A stretch of 64,000 nt of DNA, taken from Flavobacteriaceae bacterium (GTDB taxonomy: Bacteria > Bacteroidota > Bacteroidia > Flavobacteriales > Flavobacteriaceae). The stretch is from NCBI GenBank assembly GCA_002707025.1, contig PALG01000023.1:62001-126000 (forward strand), read 5' to 3'. Shown piece by piece: positions 26,635 through 35,694 of this stretch; position 1 is the first letter of the stretch; every line of letters begins with the position of its first letter. A program made the translations under genes and the position numbers. The notes below the pieces were generated by a model, which was not told the DNA's origin, did not search any database, and saw only the letters and a list, made by a program, of their open reading frames with translations.

Positions 26635-26642
26635 CAAAGGTA
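26635..26642 (-). promoter_or_regulatory. Candidate -7 box (TACCTTTG, minus strand) at the purK start
   Basis: CAAAGGTA on the plus strand reads TACCTTTG on the minus strand and ends four bases upstream of the purK ATG. Transcription from it would start at or near the start codon. The adk promoter box lies 20 bases away on the other strand, so both promoters share one short divergent region. Confidence 0.5.
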
Positions 26643-26661
26643 CAATCTTCTTTTAAATGGG

Positions 26662-26669
26662 TATCTTTG
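26662..26669 (+). promoter_or_regulatory. Candidate -7 box (TATCTTTG) for adk
   Basis: TATCTTTG followed by CACC fits the TAnnTTTG box. It is 57 bases before the chosen adk ATG (26727) and 12 before an in-frame ATG at 26682. Confidence 0.5.
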
Positions 26670-26726
26670 CACCTTTCAATTATGTGGAATTTTTTTAAAA
26701 TAGTATTCAGTAAGAAACATAAAACC

Positions 26727-27299
26727 ATGAAGAATATTGTATTGTTTGGCCCTCCCGGGGCAGGAAAAGGAACTCAAGCCGAAGTTTTAAAGGAAAAATA
26801 CCAATTGGTGCATATTTCTACCGGAGATGTCTTCCGTTATAATATCAAAAATGAAACGGAACTGGGAACCTTGGCCAAATCGTACATGGATAAAGGTCAT
26901 CTAGTGCCCGATGAGGTCACGATCAATATGTTGGAAGCCGAAGTGGAGAAAAATCCGAAGGCCAACGGATTTATTTTTGATGGTTTCCCCAGGACGGAAG
27001 CTCAAGCTGAAGCACTCTCTGAATTGATGGACCGAAAGGACAGTCAGATCAATGCCATGGTGGCTTTGGAAGTAGACGATGAGGTTTTGGTAAAACGTTT
27101 GCTTGAAAGAGGAAAAGTGAGTGGCCGTGCCGATGATGCCAATGAGGAAGTAATTCGCGAAAGAATTGCAGAATACTACAGAAAAACCGATATCTTAAAA
27201 GATTATTACCAAAAACAGGATAAGTACTACGGCGTGGACGGCGTAGGAAGTATCGAGGAAATCACGCAGCGTTTAAGCGATGTGATCGATAAATTATAA
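26727..27299 (+). CDS. adk: Adenylate kinase
   Basis: Interconverts ATP plus AMP with two ADP. The 190-residue protein has P-loop FGPPGAGKGTQAE, the AMP-binding region FDGFPRTEAQAEAL and LLERGKVSGRADDANEEVI in place of the zinc-bearing LID of longer forms, so this is the short, zinc-free type. ATG 26727 gives MKNIVLFGPPG, the normal start; an in-frame ATG at 26682 would add 15 residues of low similarity. In many bacteria adk lies between secY and infA; here it is 34 kb away and precedes obgE by three bases. Confidence 0.96.
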   Translation: MKNIVLFGPPGAGKGTQAEVLKEKYQLVHISTGDVFRYNIKNETELGTLAKSYMDKGHLVPDEVTINMLEAEVEKNPKANGFIFDGFPRTEAQAEALSELMDRKDSQINAMVALEVDDEVLVKRLLERGKVSGRADDANEEVIRERIAEYYRKTDILKDYYQKQDKYYGVDGVGSIEEITQRLSDVIDKL

Positions 27300-27302
27300 T
27301 AC

Positions 27303-28316
27303 ATGACTGAAGGAAATTTTGTTGACTATGTAAAAATCCATGTGTCTTCTGGAAAAGGAGGGCAGGGAAGCGCGCACCTACGAAGGGAAAAATTTGTGCC
27401 CAAAGGGGGGCCAGATGGCGGTGATGGAGGTCGCGGAGGTCATATCATTATCAAAGCCAACAAAAACCTATGGACTTTATACCATTTAAAATTTAAACGG
27501 CACTTTAGGGCCGAGCAGGGCATGGCGGGCGGTAAGCAGACCAGCACGGGTGCCGACGGTCCCGACATTTACATTGAGGTTCCTTTGGGTACGGTGATTA
27601 AAAATACCGATACCGGGGAGACCTTAAAGGAAATAACAGAAGAGGAGCAAGAGTACATCGTGGTGCGTGGTGGTAAAGGAGGACTAGGGAATGCTCATTT
27701 CAAGAGCTCTACCAATCAAACGCCCCGATATGCCCAGCCTGGATTGCCCGGTGAAGAAATGAATATTACCCTTGAGCTAAAAGTACTGGCCGATGTAGGT
27801 TTGGTAGGATTTCCGAATGCGGGAAAATCGACCTTGCTTTCTGTGGTAACGGCAGCCAAACCCAAGATTGCCAATTACGAGTTTACGACCTTAAAGCCTA
27901 ACTTGGGAATTGTGACCCAACGGGATTTCCAAACTTTTGTGATGGCCGATATCCCCGGAATTATTGAAGGTGCTGCGGAAGGAAAAGGGTTGGGGCACTA
28001 TTTTCTACGTCACATTGAAAGAAACTCTACGTTATTATTTCTAATTCCGGCCGATGCAGACGATATTCGGAAGCAGTACGACATTTTGCTGGATGAACTA
28101 AAACGGTACAACCCTGAATTATTGGATAAGGAGCGCCTTATTGCCATCTCCAAAAGCGATATGCTGGACGAAGAATTAAAGTCCGAAATGAAAGCCCAAT
28201 TGGATAAAGATTTCAAGGGCATGGACTATCTCTTTATTTCTTCGGTGGCGCAACAAGGTTTAACCGAATTAAAGGATAAGCTTTGGCAGATGTTGAATAA
28301 AAAGGCGGACGCCTAA
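27303..28316 (+). CDS. obgE: GTPase ObgE/CgtA
   Basis: Essential GTPase acting in late 50S subunit assembly and stress control. The 337-residue protein has the glycine-rich Obg fold (residues 1-160: [30 protein letters not shown]) and a G domain with GFPNAGKS (G1), [16 protein letters not shown] (G3/switch 2) and SKSD in the G4 position, a common Bacteroidota variant of NKxD. The C-terminal OCT domain of some homologues is missing. It is co-transcribed with adk. Confidence 0.96.
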   Translation: MTEGNFVDYVKIHVSSGKGGQGSAHLRREKFVPKGGPDGGDGGRGGHIIIKANKNLWTLYHLKFKRHFRAEQGMAGGKQTSTGADGPDIYIEVPLGTVIKNTDTGETLKEITEEEQEYIVVRGGKGGLGNAHFKSSTNQTPRYAQPGLPGEEMNITLELKVLADVGLVGFPNAGKSTLLSVVTAAKPKIANYEFTTLKPNLGIVTQRDFQTFVMADIPGIIEGAAEGKGLGHYFLRHIERNSTLLFLIPADADDIRKQYDILLDELKRYNPELLDKERLIAISKSDMLDEELKSEMKAQLDKDFKGMDYLFISSVAQQGLTELKDKLWQMLNKKADA

Positions 28317-28390
28317 AAGTGTTTGTTAAAGAATAATCAAAACCCAAACCAGCTTACCAAATTTTCAGTATATTCCATAAAATTGCTGAA

Positions 28391-28909
28391 ATGAAATACC
28401 TGTTATTTTTATTACTACCAGTTCTCGTGTCTTGTGGTGCTGCCGTTGCGGTTGACTATGAGCCTACGACCGATTTTTCGGGATATACTTCCTATAATTA
28501 CTACCCAACTATTGAATCGGGCTTAAACGATTTAGACAATAAACGCATTATGGCGGCAATCGATAGTGTGATGACCACCAAAGGCTTTGAAAAAACCGAT
28601 ACCCCACAAATTTGGGTTAATTTCTATGCCAGTGAACAGGTTTCCAATTCCAGAAGTACCATAGGCATTGGTATTGGCGGTGGGGGCGGTAATGTTGGTG
28701 TTGGGGTAAATGGAGGGATTCCAATTGGCGGAAGGCAAATAGACCAGCAATTTACCATCGATTTTGTGGATAAATTGATTGACCTTTTGGTGTGGCAAGG
28801 TGTTTATGAAACCAGTTATAAGGAAAAAGCCACTCCGTTGCAAAAAGAAGCGCACTATTATTCAGTGGTTCAGAAAATCCTGAAAAAATACCCGCCGAAG
28901 GAAAAATAA
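28391..28909 (+). CDS. DUF4136 family lipoprotein
   Basis: A 172-residue envelope lipoprotein: MKYLLFLLLPVLVSC is a signal peptide with lipobox LVSC. The following domain matches DUF4136 (YEPTTDFSGYTSYNYYP, the middle STIGIGIGGGGGNVGVGVNG glycine run, and FVDKLIDLLVWQGVYE). Family function is unknown; many members are outer-membrane proteins of Bacteroidota. It lies after obgE with a 74-base gap, and is followed by a TPR gene. Confidence 0.85.
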   Translation: MKYLLFLLLPVLVSCGAAVAVDYEPTTDFSGYTSYNYYPTIESGLNDLDNKRIMAAIDSVMTTKGFEKTDTPQIWVNFYASEQVSNSRSTIGIGIGGGGGNVGVGVNGGIPIGGRQIDQQFTIDFVDKLIDLLVWQGVYETSYKEKATPLQKEAHYYSVVQKILKKYPPKEK

Positions 28910-28929
28910 TTTCAATTTTAAAAAGTTCC

Positions 28930-28937
28930 TATTTTTG
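28930..28937 (+). promoter_or_regulatory. Candidate -7 box (TATTTTTG) before the TPR gene
   Basis: TATTTTTG fits TAnnTTTG and lies 17 bases upstream of the ATG at 28955, suggesting that the TPR gene has its own promoter. Confidence 0.45.
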
Positions 28938-28954
28938 AAATCTAATATCAAATT

Positions 28955-29908
28955 ATGAAAAAATGGCTTTTTTTATTCTTGTTGCCTACACTGATGATGG
29001 GTCAAACAACCTTTCAGCAAGCAGAAGCCTATTTTAAAATAGAACAATTCAGTAAAGCGAAGCCCTTATTTCTTCAGTATTTAAAAGACCATCCCAATCA
29101 TGAAAAAACAAGGGAATATTTAGGGGATATCGCGGGTCATGCTAAGGATTGGGACGAAGCCATGGAATATTATGAAACCTTGGTGGAAGCCAACGATACC
29201 AGTGCCAATTACCACTTTAAATATGGTGGTGCGATGGGTATGAAAGCCCTTTCCGTAAGTAAAATAAGGGCGTTGGGATACATTGGGGATATCAAGGACC
29301 ATTTTGAGCGCGCTGCAAGCCTAGACCCCAATCATATTGAAGTACGTTGGGCGCTGGTAGAATATTATATTCAGTTGCCAGGAATTGTAGGTGGAAGTGA
29401 AAAGAAGGCAATCGCATATGCCAATGAGCTTGGGGAGATTTCCCCCGTAGATGGGTACTTGGCTAATGGATACATCGCCGAATATTCCAATAGACCAGAA
29501 GATGCCGAGAAATTTTATAAAAAGGCCATAGAAGTGGGAGGTTCGGAACATACCTATGAAAAGCTGACCAGCCTTTACGAAAAGAACAACCGCCCAAAAG
29601 AGGCCATTGAAAATGCTTCCAAATCGCTGAAAGTGCATCAGCGTAACCAACTCAACTATCAAATCGGGAAAATTTCAGCACAATACAATTTAGATTCCGA
29701 ATATGGGATAAAATGTCTTAAGGCTTATATTGAAAATCATTCGGCCAAAGATGGCGTTCCGAAGGATTGGGCCTACTACCGATTGGCTCAGATCTATAAA
29801 AACAAAGGGGAGAAGCAAACGGCCCTTCAATGGATTGATAAGGCACTTACGTCCCGCCCCAATTTTGAAGAAGCCCAAAAAGAACGAAAATTGATAGAAG
29901 CTTTGTAA
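28955..29908 (+). CDS. Exported tetratricopeptide-repeat protein
   Basis: A 317-residue protein with an N-terminal signal sequence (MKKWLFLFLLPTLMMGQ) and at least four TPR helical hairpins: near residues 18-50 (TFQQAEAYFKIEQFSKAKPLF), 55-90 (AKDWDEAMEYYETLVEAN), 175-215 (RPEDAEKFYKKAIEVGG) and 285-315 (QTALQWIDKALTSRPNFEEA). TPRs bind other proteins, so a scaffold role in the periplasm is likely; the partner is unknown. It is followed by mpl after 36 bases. Confidence 0.88.
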   Translation: MKKWLFLFLLPTLMMGQTTFQQAEAYFKIEQFSKAKPLFLQYLKDHPNHEKTREYLGDIAGHAKDWDEAMEYYETLVEANDTSANYHFKYGGAMGMKALSVSKIRALGYIGDIKDHFERAASLDPNHIEVRWALVEYYIQLPGIVGGSEKKAIAYANELGEISPVDGYLANGYIAEYSNRPEDAEKFYKKAIEVGGSEHTYEKLTSLYEKNNRPKEAIENASKSLKVHQRNQLNYQIGKISAQYNLDSEYGIKCLKAYIENHSAKDGVPKDWAYYRLAQIYKNKGEKQTALQWIDKALTSRPNFEEAQKERKLIEAL

Positions 29909-29944
29909 GCTACTTCCTATCTTTATAGCAAGATTTCAGAAACT

Positions 29945-31297
29945 ATGCGAGTACATTTTATTGCCATTGGTGGTAGTGCCATGCACAATTTGGCATTAGC
30001 CCTTCACCATAAAGGATATCAAGTTACAGGAAGTGACGACGAGATTTTCGAACCTTCTAAAAGCCGCTTGCAAAAGCAAGGTTTGTTGCCTTCAGAATAC
30101 GGTTGGTTTCCAGAAAAAATTACTACCGAAATAGATGCCGTGATATTGGGAATGCATGCCAAAGCCGATAATCCCGAATTACTGAAGGCAAAAGAGCTCG
30201 ACTTAAAAATATACTCCTATCCTGAATTTTTGTACGAACAGTCCAAAGATAAAACTCGAGTGGTCATTGGGGGTTCCCACGGAAAAACCACCATCACCTC
30301 AATGATTTTGCATGTGATGCATTATCACAACAAAGAAGTGGATTATATGGTCGGGGCGCAACTGGAAGGTTTCGATACCATGGTGCATCTAACGGAAGAA
30401 AATGACTTTATGGTTTTGGAAGGGGACGAGTACCTTTCTTCAGCAATAGACCGCCGCCCTAAGTTTCATTTGTACAAACCCAATATTGCTTTGCTAAGTG
30501 GGATTGCTTGGGACCATATCAACGTTTTCCCAACCTTCGAGAATTATGTGGAACAATTCTCCATTTTTTTAAATGAAATTACCGAAGGGGGCGCCATTAT
30601 TTATAACGAAGAAGATTCCGAAGTAAAAAAAGTAGTGGAAGCGTCTACCCATACTATTAAAAAGTACCCTTATCGCACTCCAGAGCATGAAGTAGTTGAT
30701 GGGGAGACCTTGTTAGATACGCCTGAAGGGCCTATGCCTATTGAGATCTTCGGGAAGCATAATTTAAATAATTTGGAAGGTGCCCGATGGATTTGCCAAT
30801 TAATGGGGGTAGATGCAGAAGACTTTTATGAAGCGATCGCCACCTTTAAAGGTGCCAGTAAGCGTTTGGAGAAAATTGCTGAAAGTGACGATTCTGTGGC
30901 TTACAAAGATTATGCGCATTCACCCAGTAAAGTAAAAGCAACTACCGAAGCACTTAAGAATCAGTATCCAGATCGACGTTTACTTGCTTGCCTCGAACTT
31001 CATACCTATAGCAGTTTAAACCCAGAGTTTTTAAGTGAATATCAAGGGGCTTTGGATGCCGCCGATGTGGCCGTGGTTTTTTACAGTCCGCATGCGGTAA
31101 TGATCAAAGGGTTGGAAGAAATTAAACACGAGCAGATTGTAGCGGCTTTCCAGCGACAGGATTTGATGGTGTTTACAAATCCGGCCGACTTTAAAACCTT
31201 TTTGTTTACAGAAGATTTGCACAACAGTTCCTTGCTGTTGATGAGCAGCGGGAATTATGGCGGACTCGATTTTGATGAAGTAAAAAAACTATTATAG
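29945..31297 (+). CDS. mpl: UDP-N-acetylmuramate:L-Ala-gamma-D-Glu-meso-DAP ligase (Mpl-type Mur ligase)
   Basis: Mpl reattaches the recycled tripeptide L-Ala-D-Glu-mDAP to UDP-MurNAc, saving peptidoglycan material. The 450-residue protein opens HFIAIGGSAMHNLALAL, as in the Mpl/MurC group, with the Mur-ligase P-loop GGSHGKTTITSM and the central motif LSGIAWDHINVFPTFENY. The Lys/His-rich C-terminal domain has YKDYAHSPSKVKAT. The synthesis enzyme MurC would be expected in the division and cell-wall cluster, so this separate copy fits recycling. Its 3' end overlaps the convergent PaiB-like gene by six bases. Confidence 0.85.
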   Translation: MRVHFIAIGGSAMHNLALALHHKGYQVTGSDDEIFEPSKSRLQKQGLLPSEYGWFPEKITTEIDAVILGMHAKADNPELLKAKELDLKIYSYPEFLYEQSKDKTRVVIGGSHGKTTITSMILHVMHYHNKEVDYMVGAQLEGFDTMVHLTEENDFMVLEGDEYLSSAIDRRPKFHLYKPNIALLSGIAWDHINVFPTFENYVEQFSIFLNEITEGGAIIYNEEDSEVKKVVEASTHTIKKYPYRTPEHEVVDGETLLDTPEGPMPIEIFGKHNLNNLEGARWICQLMGVDAEDFYEAIATFKGASKRLEKIAESDDSVAYKDYAHSPSKVKATTEALKNQYPDRRLLACLELHTYSSLNPEFLSEYQGALDAADVAVVFYSPHAVMIKGLEEIKHEQIVAAFQRQDLMVFTNPADFKTFLFTEDLHNSSLLLMSSGNYGGLDFDEVKKLL

Positions 31298-31897
31298 ATT
31301 TTTATATATACGCTCTATAAAAGCATTGTCTTCTTCCCGGGAATTTTTAATCAATTCGTTTTTGGCCAAATGATAGTCGGTAGGGTTTTTATCCTGAGAG
31401 AGTTTAAACTTCCCTTCCCAATGGACAGGTTCAATCTCAAAAGCTTGAATATAATCAATAAGGCGATCCATGCGCGGGTCGTCTTTTTTCAATACAAATT
31501 TTTGGTCCTTTCCCTCCAAAAATTGAGTCATATCTACAAGGGTTTGTTTGGCAGCTTCAGGATCATGAATTAGGGAAATTTTTCCAGTGATATGTACCCT
31601 AATGTAATTCCAAGTGGGGAGTTGTGAGGTGCTATAAATTGCAGGGGAGATATAAGTATCTGGTCCGTTAAAAATGAGCGTCACTTCATTCCCGTTTATA
31701 AGCGTTTCCAATTGTGGGTTGCTTTTATCGATATGGGCGACCAGTTTTCCAGTCTCTTCATTGTAGATTACAGGAAGGTGTGTGGCATAAGGAACACTTT
31801 GTTTTGCTGAAAGTATTGTTCCCAAAGGATACTGTTTTATCACAGCAATCATTTTCTGAATATCACTACTTTGATGGTGGGGAGGTGGGTACATCAT
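31292..31897 (-). CDS. PaiB-like FMN-binding protein
   Basis: A 201-residue protein of the PaiB family (FMN-binding split-barrel fold), originally described as a negative regulator of sporulation and protease genes in Bacillus. MYPPPHHQSSD at the start and PLGTILSAKQSVPYATHLPV, NPQLETL and TWNYIRVHITGKI are family motifs. The biological role in Bacteroidota is not known. Two ATG codons in tandem (31897 and 31894) are possible starts; the first forms TAATG with the stop of the DUF1569 gene, supporting coupling. Confidence 0.85.
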   Translation of the reverse strand: MMYPPPHHQSSDIQKMIAVIKQYPLGTILSAKQSVPYATHLPVIYNEETGKLVAHIDKSNPQLETLINGNEVTLIFNGPDTYISPAIYSTSQLPTWNYIRVHITGKISLIHDPEAAKQTLVDMTQFLEGKDQKFVLKKDDPRMDRLIDYIQAFEIEPVHWEGKFKLSQDKNPTDYHLAKNELIKNSREEDNAFIERIYKNL

Positions 31898-32340
31898 TAC
31901 ACTCCAAACTGTCGAAGATGATGGTCTAGATGCTTAAATTGCATTTGTCCGTACTGTTGTTTGGTAAACTTGCCAAACCCAGGATGTTCGGGCCATTCTT
32001 CACGGTCTATTTGTGAGTGAAATTCATCCAACAAGGTTTCAAGATTTTTCTTTTCTTTAATAAAATCCCTAGGTTTCGTTTCTTTTAAAAATTTAGCCGT
32101 AGGTAGGTTTTTGCGCCAAGGCTTATCGTTATAAAGTGCTTTTTTGAAGAAAATTTTAGCCAATAGATTGGGCTTCATTCCGTAGTCGTTTTTACCCAGC
32201 ATAATGTTGAAAGGACCTTGACAGTGGTGCAACATTTGTCCTACAGACATTTTGCCCCATTGGCCTTGCGAGTTCTCCTCAAGTTGGTTCAACCTATTTC
32301 GGATTTCCTGATAGGTTTCTTCGTGAAATAGTGACTTCAT
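31897..32340 (-). CDS. DUF1569 (DinB-like) family protein
   Basis: A 147-residue small cytosolic protein similar to the DUF1569 family, which belongs to the DinB/YfiT-like four-helix metal-binding superfamily. His-rich positions typical of this fold can be seen in GQMLHHCQGP and in FKHLDHHLRQFG at the C-terminus. Members may be bacillithiol or mycothiol transferases, but activity here is unknown. The next gene is a PaiB-like protein sharing one base. Confidence 0.8.
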   Translation of the reverse strand: MKSLFHEETYQEIRNRLNQLEENSQGQWGKMSVGQMLHHCQGPFNIMLGKNDYGMKPNLLAKIFFKKALYNDKPWRKNLPTAKFLKETKPRDFIKEKKNLETLLDEFHSQIDREEWPEHPGFGKFTKQQYGQMQFKHLDHHLRQFGV

Positions 32341-32394
32341 TTTATAAATTGTAAGTATGGTTTTTCGTTCTTTAAAGATAGCTTAATTATTTTT

Positions 32395-33111
32395 ATGAAA
32401 AATAGTTTTTGTATGAACCCTTTAGGCACTTCATTTTCTATAAAATTATGGAACGAGGACGACCGTCCACGTGAAAAATTACGCGCTAAAGGGCGCATCG
32501 CTTTAAGTGATGCCGAATTGATTGCTATTTTAATTGGCTCGGGAAACCGTAACGAAAGTGCCGTGGGTTTGAGTCAGCGTATCTTGGCTTCCGCTGGAAA
32601 TAATTTAAACGAATTGGGGCGATTAAGTATTGAAGATTTAATGCAATTCAAAGGAATTGGAGAGGCAAAGGCTATCAGTATTACTGCAGCCTTGGAGTTG
32701 GGCCGGAGGAGGCGCTCTGAAGAAGCCCTTCAGAAGCAAAAAATCACTTCCAGTATTTCTGTGTTTGAAATCATGCAGCCCATTATAGGGGAGCTTCCCC
32801 ATGAAGAGTTTTGGATTTTATATGTAAACAATTCCAATAAAGTACTCCAAACTGCTCAACTTAGTAAGGGAGGTATTACGGGTACGGTGGTAGATATTCG
32901 TTTGGCTTTCAAAAGTGCCCTGCAATTAGGGGCGGTAGCGGTAATTTTAGCGCATAATCATCCTTCAGGAACCTTAAAGCCCAGTCAGGCAGATATTCAG
33001 CTCACCAAAAAAATGAAAATGGCCGGAGAGAGTTTGGACATAAAAGTATTGGACCATCTTATTGTGACCGAAAAAGCGTATTTTAGCTTTGCCGACGAAC
33101 AAATGTTATAG
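32395..33111 (+). CDS. radC: RadC family protein (JAB/MPN+ domain)
   Basis: A 238-residue RadC-like protein: an N-terminal helix-hairpin-helix part (LMQFKGIGEAKAISI) and a JAB1/MPN+ metalloprotease-like domain with HNHPSGTLKPSQAD (His-x-His and Asp zinc ligands). Despite the name, a DNA-repair role is not firmly shown. The motif DDRPREKLRAKG at the start is family-typical. ATG 32395 is given, but ATG 32413 (MNPLGTSFSIKL) is equally plausible. The following gene starts five bases after its stop. Confidence 0.9.
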   Translation: MKNSFCMNPLGTSFSIKLWNEDDRPREKLRAKGRIALSDAELIAILIGSGNRNESAVGLSQRILASAGNNLNELGRLSIEDLMQFKGIGEAKAISITAALELGRRRRSEEALQKQKITSSISVFEIMQPIIGELPHEEFWILYVNNSNKVLQTAQLSKGGITGTVVDIRLAFKSALQLGAVAVILAHNHPSGTLKPSQADIQLTKKMKMAGESLDIKVLDHLIVTEKAYFSFADEQML

Positions 33112-33116
33112 CTTTT

Positions 33117-34409
33117 ATGCTGCTTATTTATACCCAAAAGCTTACTCCTAGAGTAGATTATGTTTTCAAACATATTTGTACAAGAATTTTGGGACTTAAA
33201 ATTGAATTTACTTCTGCTATTGAAGAATTTATTTCTTACCCTGGGGTAAAATTATCCTATGGGAAGCAGCCCTTGGGTAATGAATTGTTTTTTTATTCTC
33301 AGGGATTATTGCAAACCCAAGGGTTTGAAGATGTCTCCATTAGCGTTAAACCTTGGGAAGAAACCGTTGGCTTTTTTTCGGCTTCCGAAAAAAGTGCATT
33401 ACCCTTCGATATTTTTGCTGCTTCCTTCTACTTGTTGAGTCGCTATGAAGAGTTTCAACCCCATGTAAAAGATGCCTTGGGAAGGTTCCCCGCTCAAGAA
33501 AGCCTGGCTTACAAAGAAGGGTTTTTGGAGCAGCCGGTTATCGACCTTTGGGCCTTTAAATTTAAAGCCGTGCTGTCTGAAAATTTTTCAGAAATGGAAT
33601 TTCCTAAAAGGAGTTTTCAAATTCATAATATCGTAGAAGCCAAAAGGCCTTATGAGTTTTTGCAACGGGGTTTTTTACGTAGCTTCTTGGGTTTTGGAGG
33701 AGACTTTTGGAAGCTGAGGTTACGCAGGGTATTTCTTAGAACCCGTGTATTGCTCCATCTTCGGAAGGATCCGTATGATACCTTCAATTGGATACTGAAT
33801 AATGATAAAAACAGTCGTGCCAAGCTTACGGTGTTTTTTTTATTGGGAGAGGGGTATACATTTCGGGAAGATTTTAACACCAAGAAGGAAAAATTCAAAA
33901 ACTTAATTAAATATGTGGGGGATTATAGCGAGATAGGGTTGGCTTTTTCGTATCATGCTTTACACGATTATGAAAAGTTGAAACTTCAGAAAAAACAATT
34001 AGAGGAAATTACCCATCGGCCTTTGCAAAGTTCTTTCAACGATAAACAATTAATTAATTTACCCACCATTTACAGGGATCTTGTGGAGTTGGAGATAGAA
34101 AGGGATTTTACCATGTTTTATTATAACGAAATTGGGTTTAGGGCTGGAACTTGTACGCCTTTCCTGTTCTATGACCTAGATTATGAGGTGAAAACCCCTT
34201 TAACAATTCATCCTGTGGTAGGGAAGTCTTTGGCCCTTACCCTAGGGAATGAAAATGATTTGGAAGGACGAATTATGAAAGTCTTTCATTGGGTTGAAAA
34301 GGTACAGGGTACTTTTTCTTTTTTCTTTTCCAACCGTGATTTTTCCCAATCCAAGGAAAATAAGACTTGGCGTTATTTATTTTCTGAAAAGTTGAATCCG
34401 CATGCGTAA
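33117..34409 (+). CDS. DUF7033-type polysaccharide deacetylase-like protein
   Basis: A 430-residue protein of a Flavobacteriaceae family usually annotated as polysaccharide deacetylase family. Recognised from LPFDIFAASFYLLSRYEEF, GRFPAQESLAYKEGFLEQP, the middle TVFFLLGEG and the C-terminal NEIGFRAGTCTPFLFYDLDYE. The metal-binding Asp-His-His of true NodB deacetylases is not evident, so catalysis is uncertain. No signal peptide is seen. It is co-directional with radC and overlaps yjjG by eight bases. Confidence 0.75.
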   Translation: MLLIYTQKLTPRVDYVFKHICTRILGLKIEFTSAIEEFISYPGVKLSYGKQPLGNELFFYSQGLLQTQGFEDVSISVKPWEETVGFFSASEKSALPFDIFAASFYLLSRYEEFQPHVKDALGRFPAQESLAYKEGFLEQPVIDLWAFKFKAVLSENFSEMEFPKRSFQIHNIVEAKRPYEFLQRGFLRSFLGFGGDFWKLRLRRVFLRTRVLLHLRKDPYDTFNWILNNDKNSRAKLTVFFLLGEGYTFREDFNTKKEKFKNLIKYVGDYSEIGLAFSYHALHDYEKLKLQKKQLEEITHRPLQSSFNDKQLINLPTIYRDLVELEIERDFTMFYYNEIGFRAGTCTPFLFYDLDYEVKTPLTIHPVVGKSLALTLGNENDLEGRIMKVFHWVEKVQGTFSFFFSNRDFSQSKENKTWRYLFSEKLNPHA

Positions 34410-35088
34410 TTTGGTTGAGCATATATTTTTTGATCTAGATCATACCCTATGGGATTTTGATAAAAATTCCCGTTTGGCCTTTCAGCGAATGTTTCAGTAC
34501 CATGGTATTACAGTTAACCTGGAAGATTTTCTTACCATCTATGAACCCATCAATTTTCAGTATTGGAAGTTGTATCGAGAAGAAAAAGTGACCAAGCAGC
34601 AGTTGCGTAGGGGAAGGTTTGCAGAGGCTTTTCGTCCTTTTGGGATTCATTATAATGAGACCGATCTGGATGACTTGGCAAATTCCTATATTGTAGAACT
34701 ACCCAAAGACAATCATCTTTTTAAGGGGGTCATGGAAATTTTGGAATACCTATCCCCAAATTATTATTTACATATTATTACCAACGGGTTTCAGGAAGTA
34801 CAGCATCTAAAACTTCAAAATAGTGGTATTTCTGCCTATTTTAACACGGTAACTACTTCAGAGGAGGTAGGGTTAAAGAAGCCCCATCCTGTTATATTTA
34901 AAAAGGCCCTGGAAAAAGCCAAAGCTGCTCCAGCCAAAAGTTTGATGGTGGGCGATACCTTTGAAGCCGATATTTTAGGAGCCGAAGCTGTGGGGATGCA
35001 TACTCTTTTCTTTAATTATAGGAAAGATAAGATCCCAGAGCATTACGTAAAAATTGATGACATTTCCGAAATTAAAAAACATCTGTAG
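34402..35088 (+). CDS. YjjG-type HAD nucleotidase
   Basis: A 228-residue HAD-superfamily hydrolase of the YjjG (noncanonical pyrimidine nucleotidase) type. HAD motif 1 is FDLDHTLWDFDKNS, motif 2 is the ITNG of YLHIITNGFQ, motif 3 the Lys in VGLKKPHPVIF and motif 4 MVGDTFEADILGAEAVGM. The cap is inserted after motif 1. In Escherichia coli YjjG removes mutagenic pyrimidine nucleotides. The ATG lies inside the preceding gene (eight-base overlap), so translation is probably coupled. Confidence 0.88.
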   Translation: MRNLVEHIFFDLDHTLWDFDKNSRLAFQRMFQYHGITVNLEDFLTIYEPINFQYWKLYREEKVTKQQLRRGRFAEAFRPFGIHYNETDLDDLANSYIVELPKDNHLFKGVMEILEYLSPNYYLHIITNGFQEVQHLKLQNSGISAYFNTVTTSEEVGLKKPHPVIFKKALEKAKAAPAKSLMVGDTFEADILGAEAVGMHTLFFNYRKDKIPEHYVKIDDISEIKKHL

Positions 35089-35132
35089 TCATACAATTTG
35101 CGTAACTAATTACGTTACATAATAAAAGCCCT

Positions 35133-35690
35133 ATGAAAAAGAACCTGCTTGTACCCATTTTGGGGGTGCTACTATGTTTATGGATGGCTTCCTGTGTCAA
35201 GGATACCGATTTCGATCAAGCTGAAAATATTACCCTAACTCCTGTGGTAGAGTTAGATTTAATTTATTTCGATCTAGAAGCTGCCGATTTTTATAATGAT
35301 GAAACCAATACCCCGAGACTCACAGTTTCCGATACTACTGAAATACGTTTTTTGGATGACACTGAAATTCAGGAGAGCCTTAAAAAAGCCGAATTTCTTT
35401 TTGTTTTCACCAATAGCATCCCCAGATCTTTTCAAGCCGATTTCCAATTTCTTGACGTAGCTAATGAAACCACCTATGCTACTTCCACTACTGTCGCTGA
35501 AGGATCTCCAGAGAACGCTGTGTTATCTGAATTTACAGAGACCGTTGAAGGCAATGATATTTTGGCATTGACCCAGGCCGACAAAGTAGTAGTTTCTTTG
35601 ACCCTTCCTTCATCTGATGCAAATCTTGAAGGCTCCCTAAATCTTAAGTCCAAAACCACCTATTACCTCGAAATTAAGGAACGAAACTAA
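35133..35690 (+). CDS. Lipoprotein of unknown function, first gene of a DUF5723 cassette
   Basis: A 185-residue lipoprotein: signal peptide ending LWMASC, then KDTDFDQ. The acidic residues after the lipid-bearing Cys resemble the Bacteroidota lipoprotein export signal for surface display, though only approximately. The mature part is rich in Thr, Asp and Glu with beta pattern; no family was recognised. It precedes a DUF5723 outer-membrane protein by four bases and an exported protein after that, so the three should be one unit. No Shine-Dalgarno is seen. Confidence 0.75.
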   Translation: MKKNLLVPILGVLLCLWMASCVKDTDFDQAENITLTPVVELDLIYFDLEAADFYNDETNTPRLTVSDTTEIRFLDDTEIQESLKKAEFLFVFTNSIPRSFQADFQFLDVANETTYATSTTVAEGSPENAVLSEFTETVEGNDILALTQADKVVVSLTLPSSDANLEGSLNLKSKTTYYLEIKERN

Positions 35691-35694
35691 TACC

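Noticed and set aside
26667-26726. Longer N-terminus for adenylate kinase from ATG 26682
   Set aside because: The extra residues do not resemble adenylate kinases, which begin at the KNIVLFGPPG strand.
35101-35118. GTAAC...GTTAC inverted repeat before the DUF5723 cassette
   Set aside because: Short AT-rich arms with overlapping alternative pairings; no T tract, no repeat elsewhere in the window.
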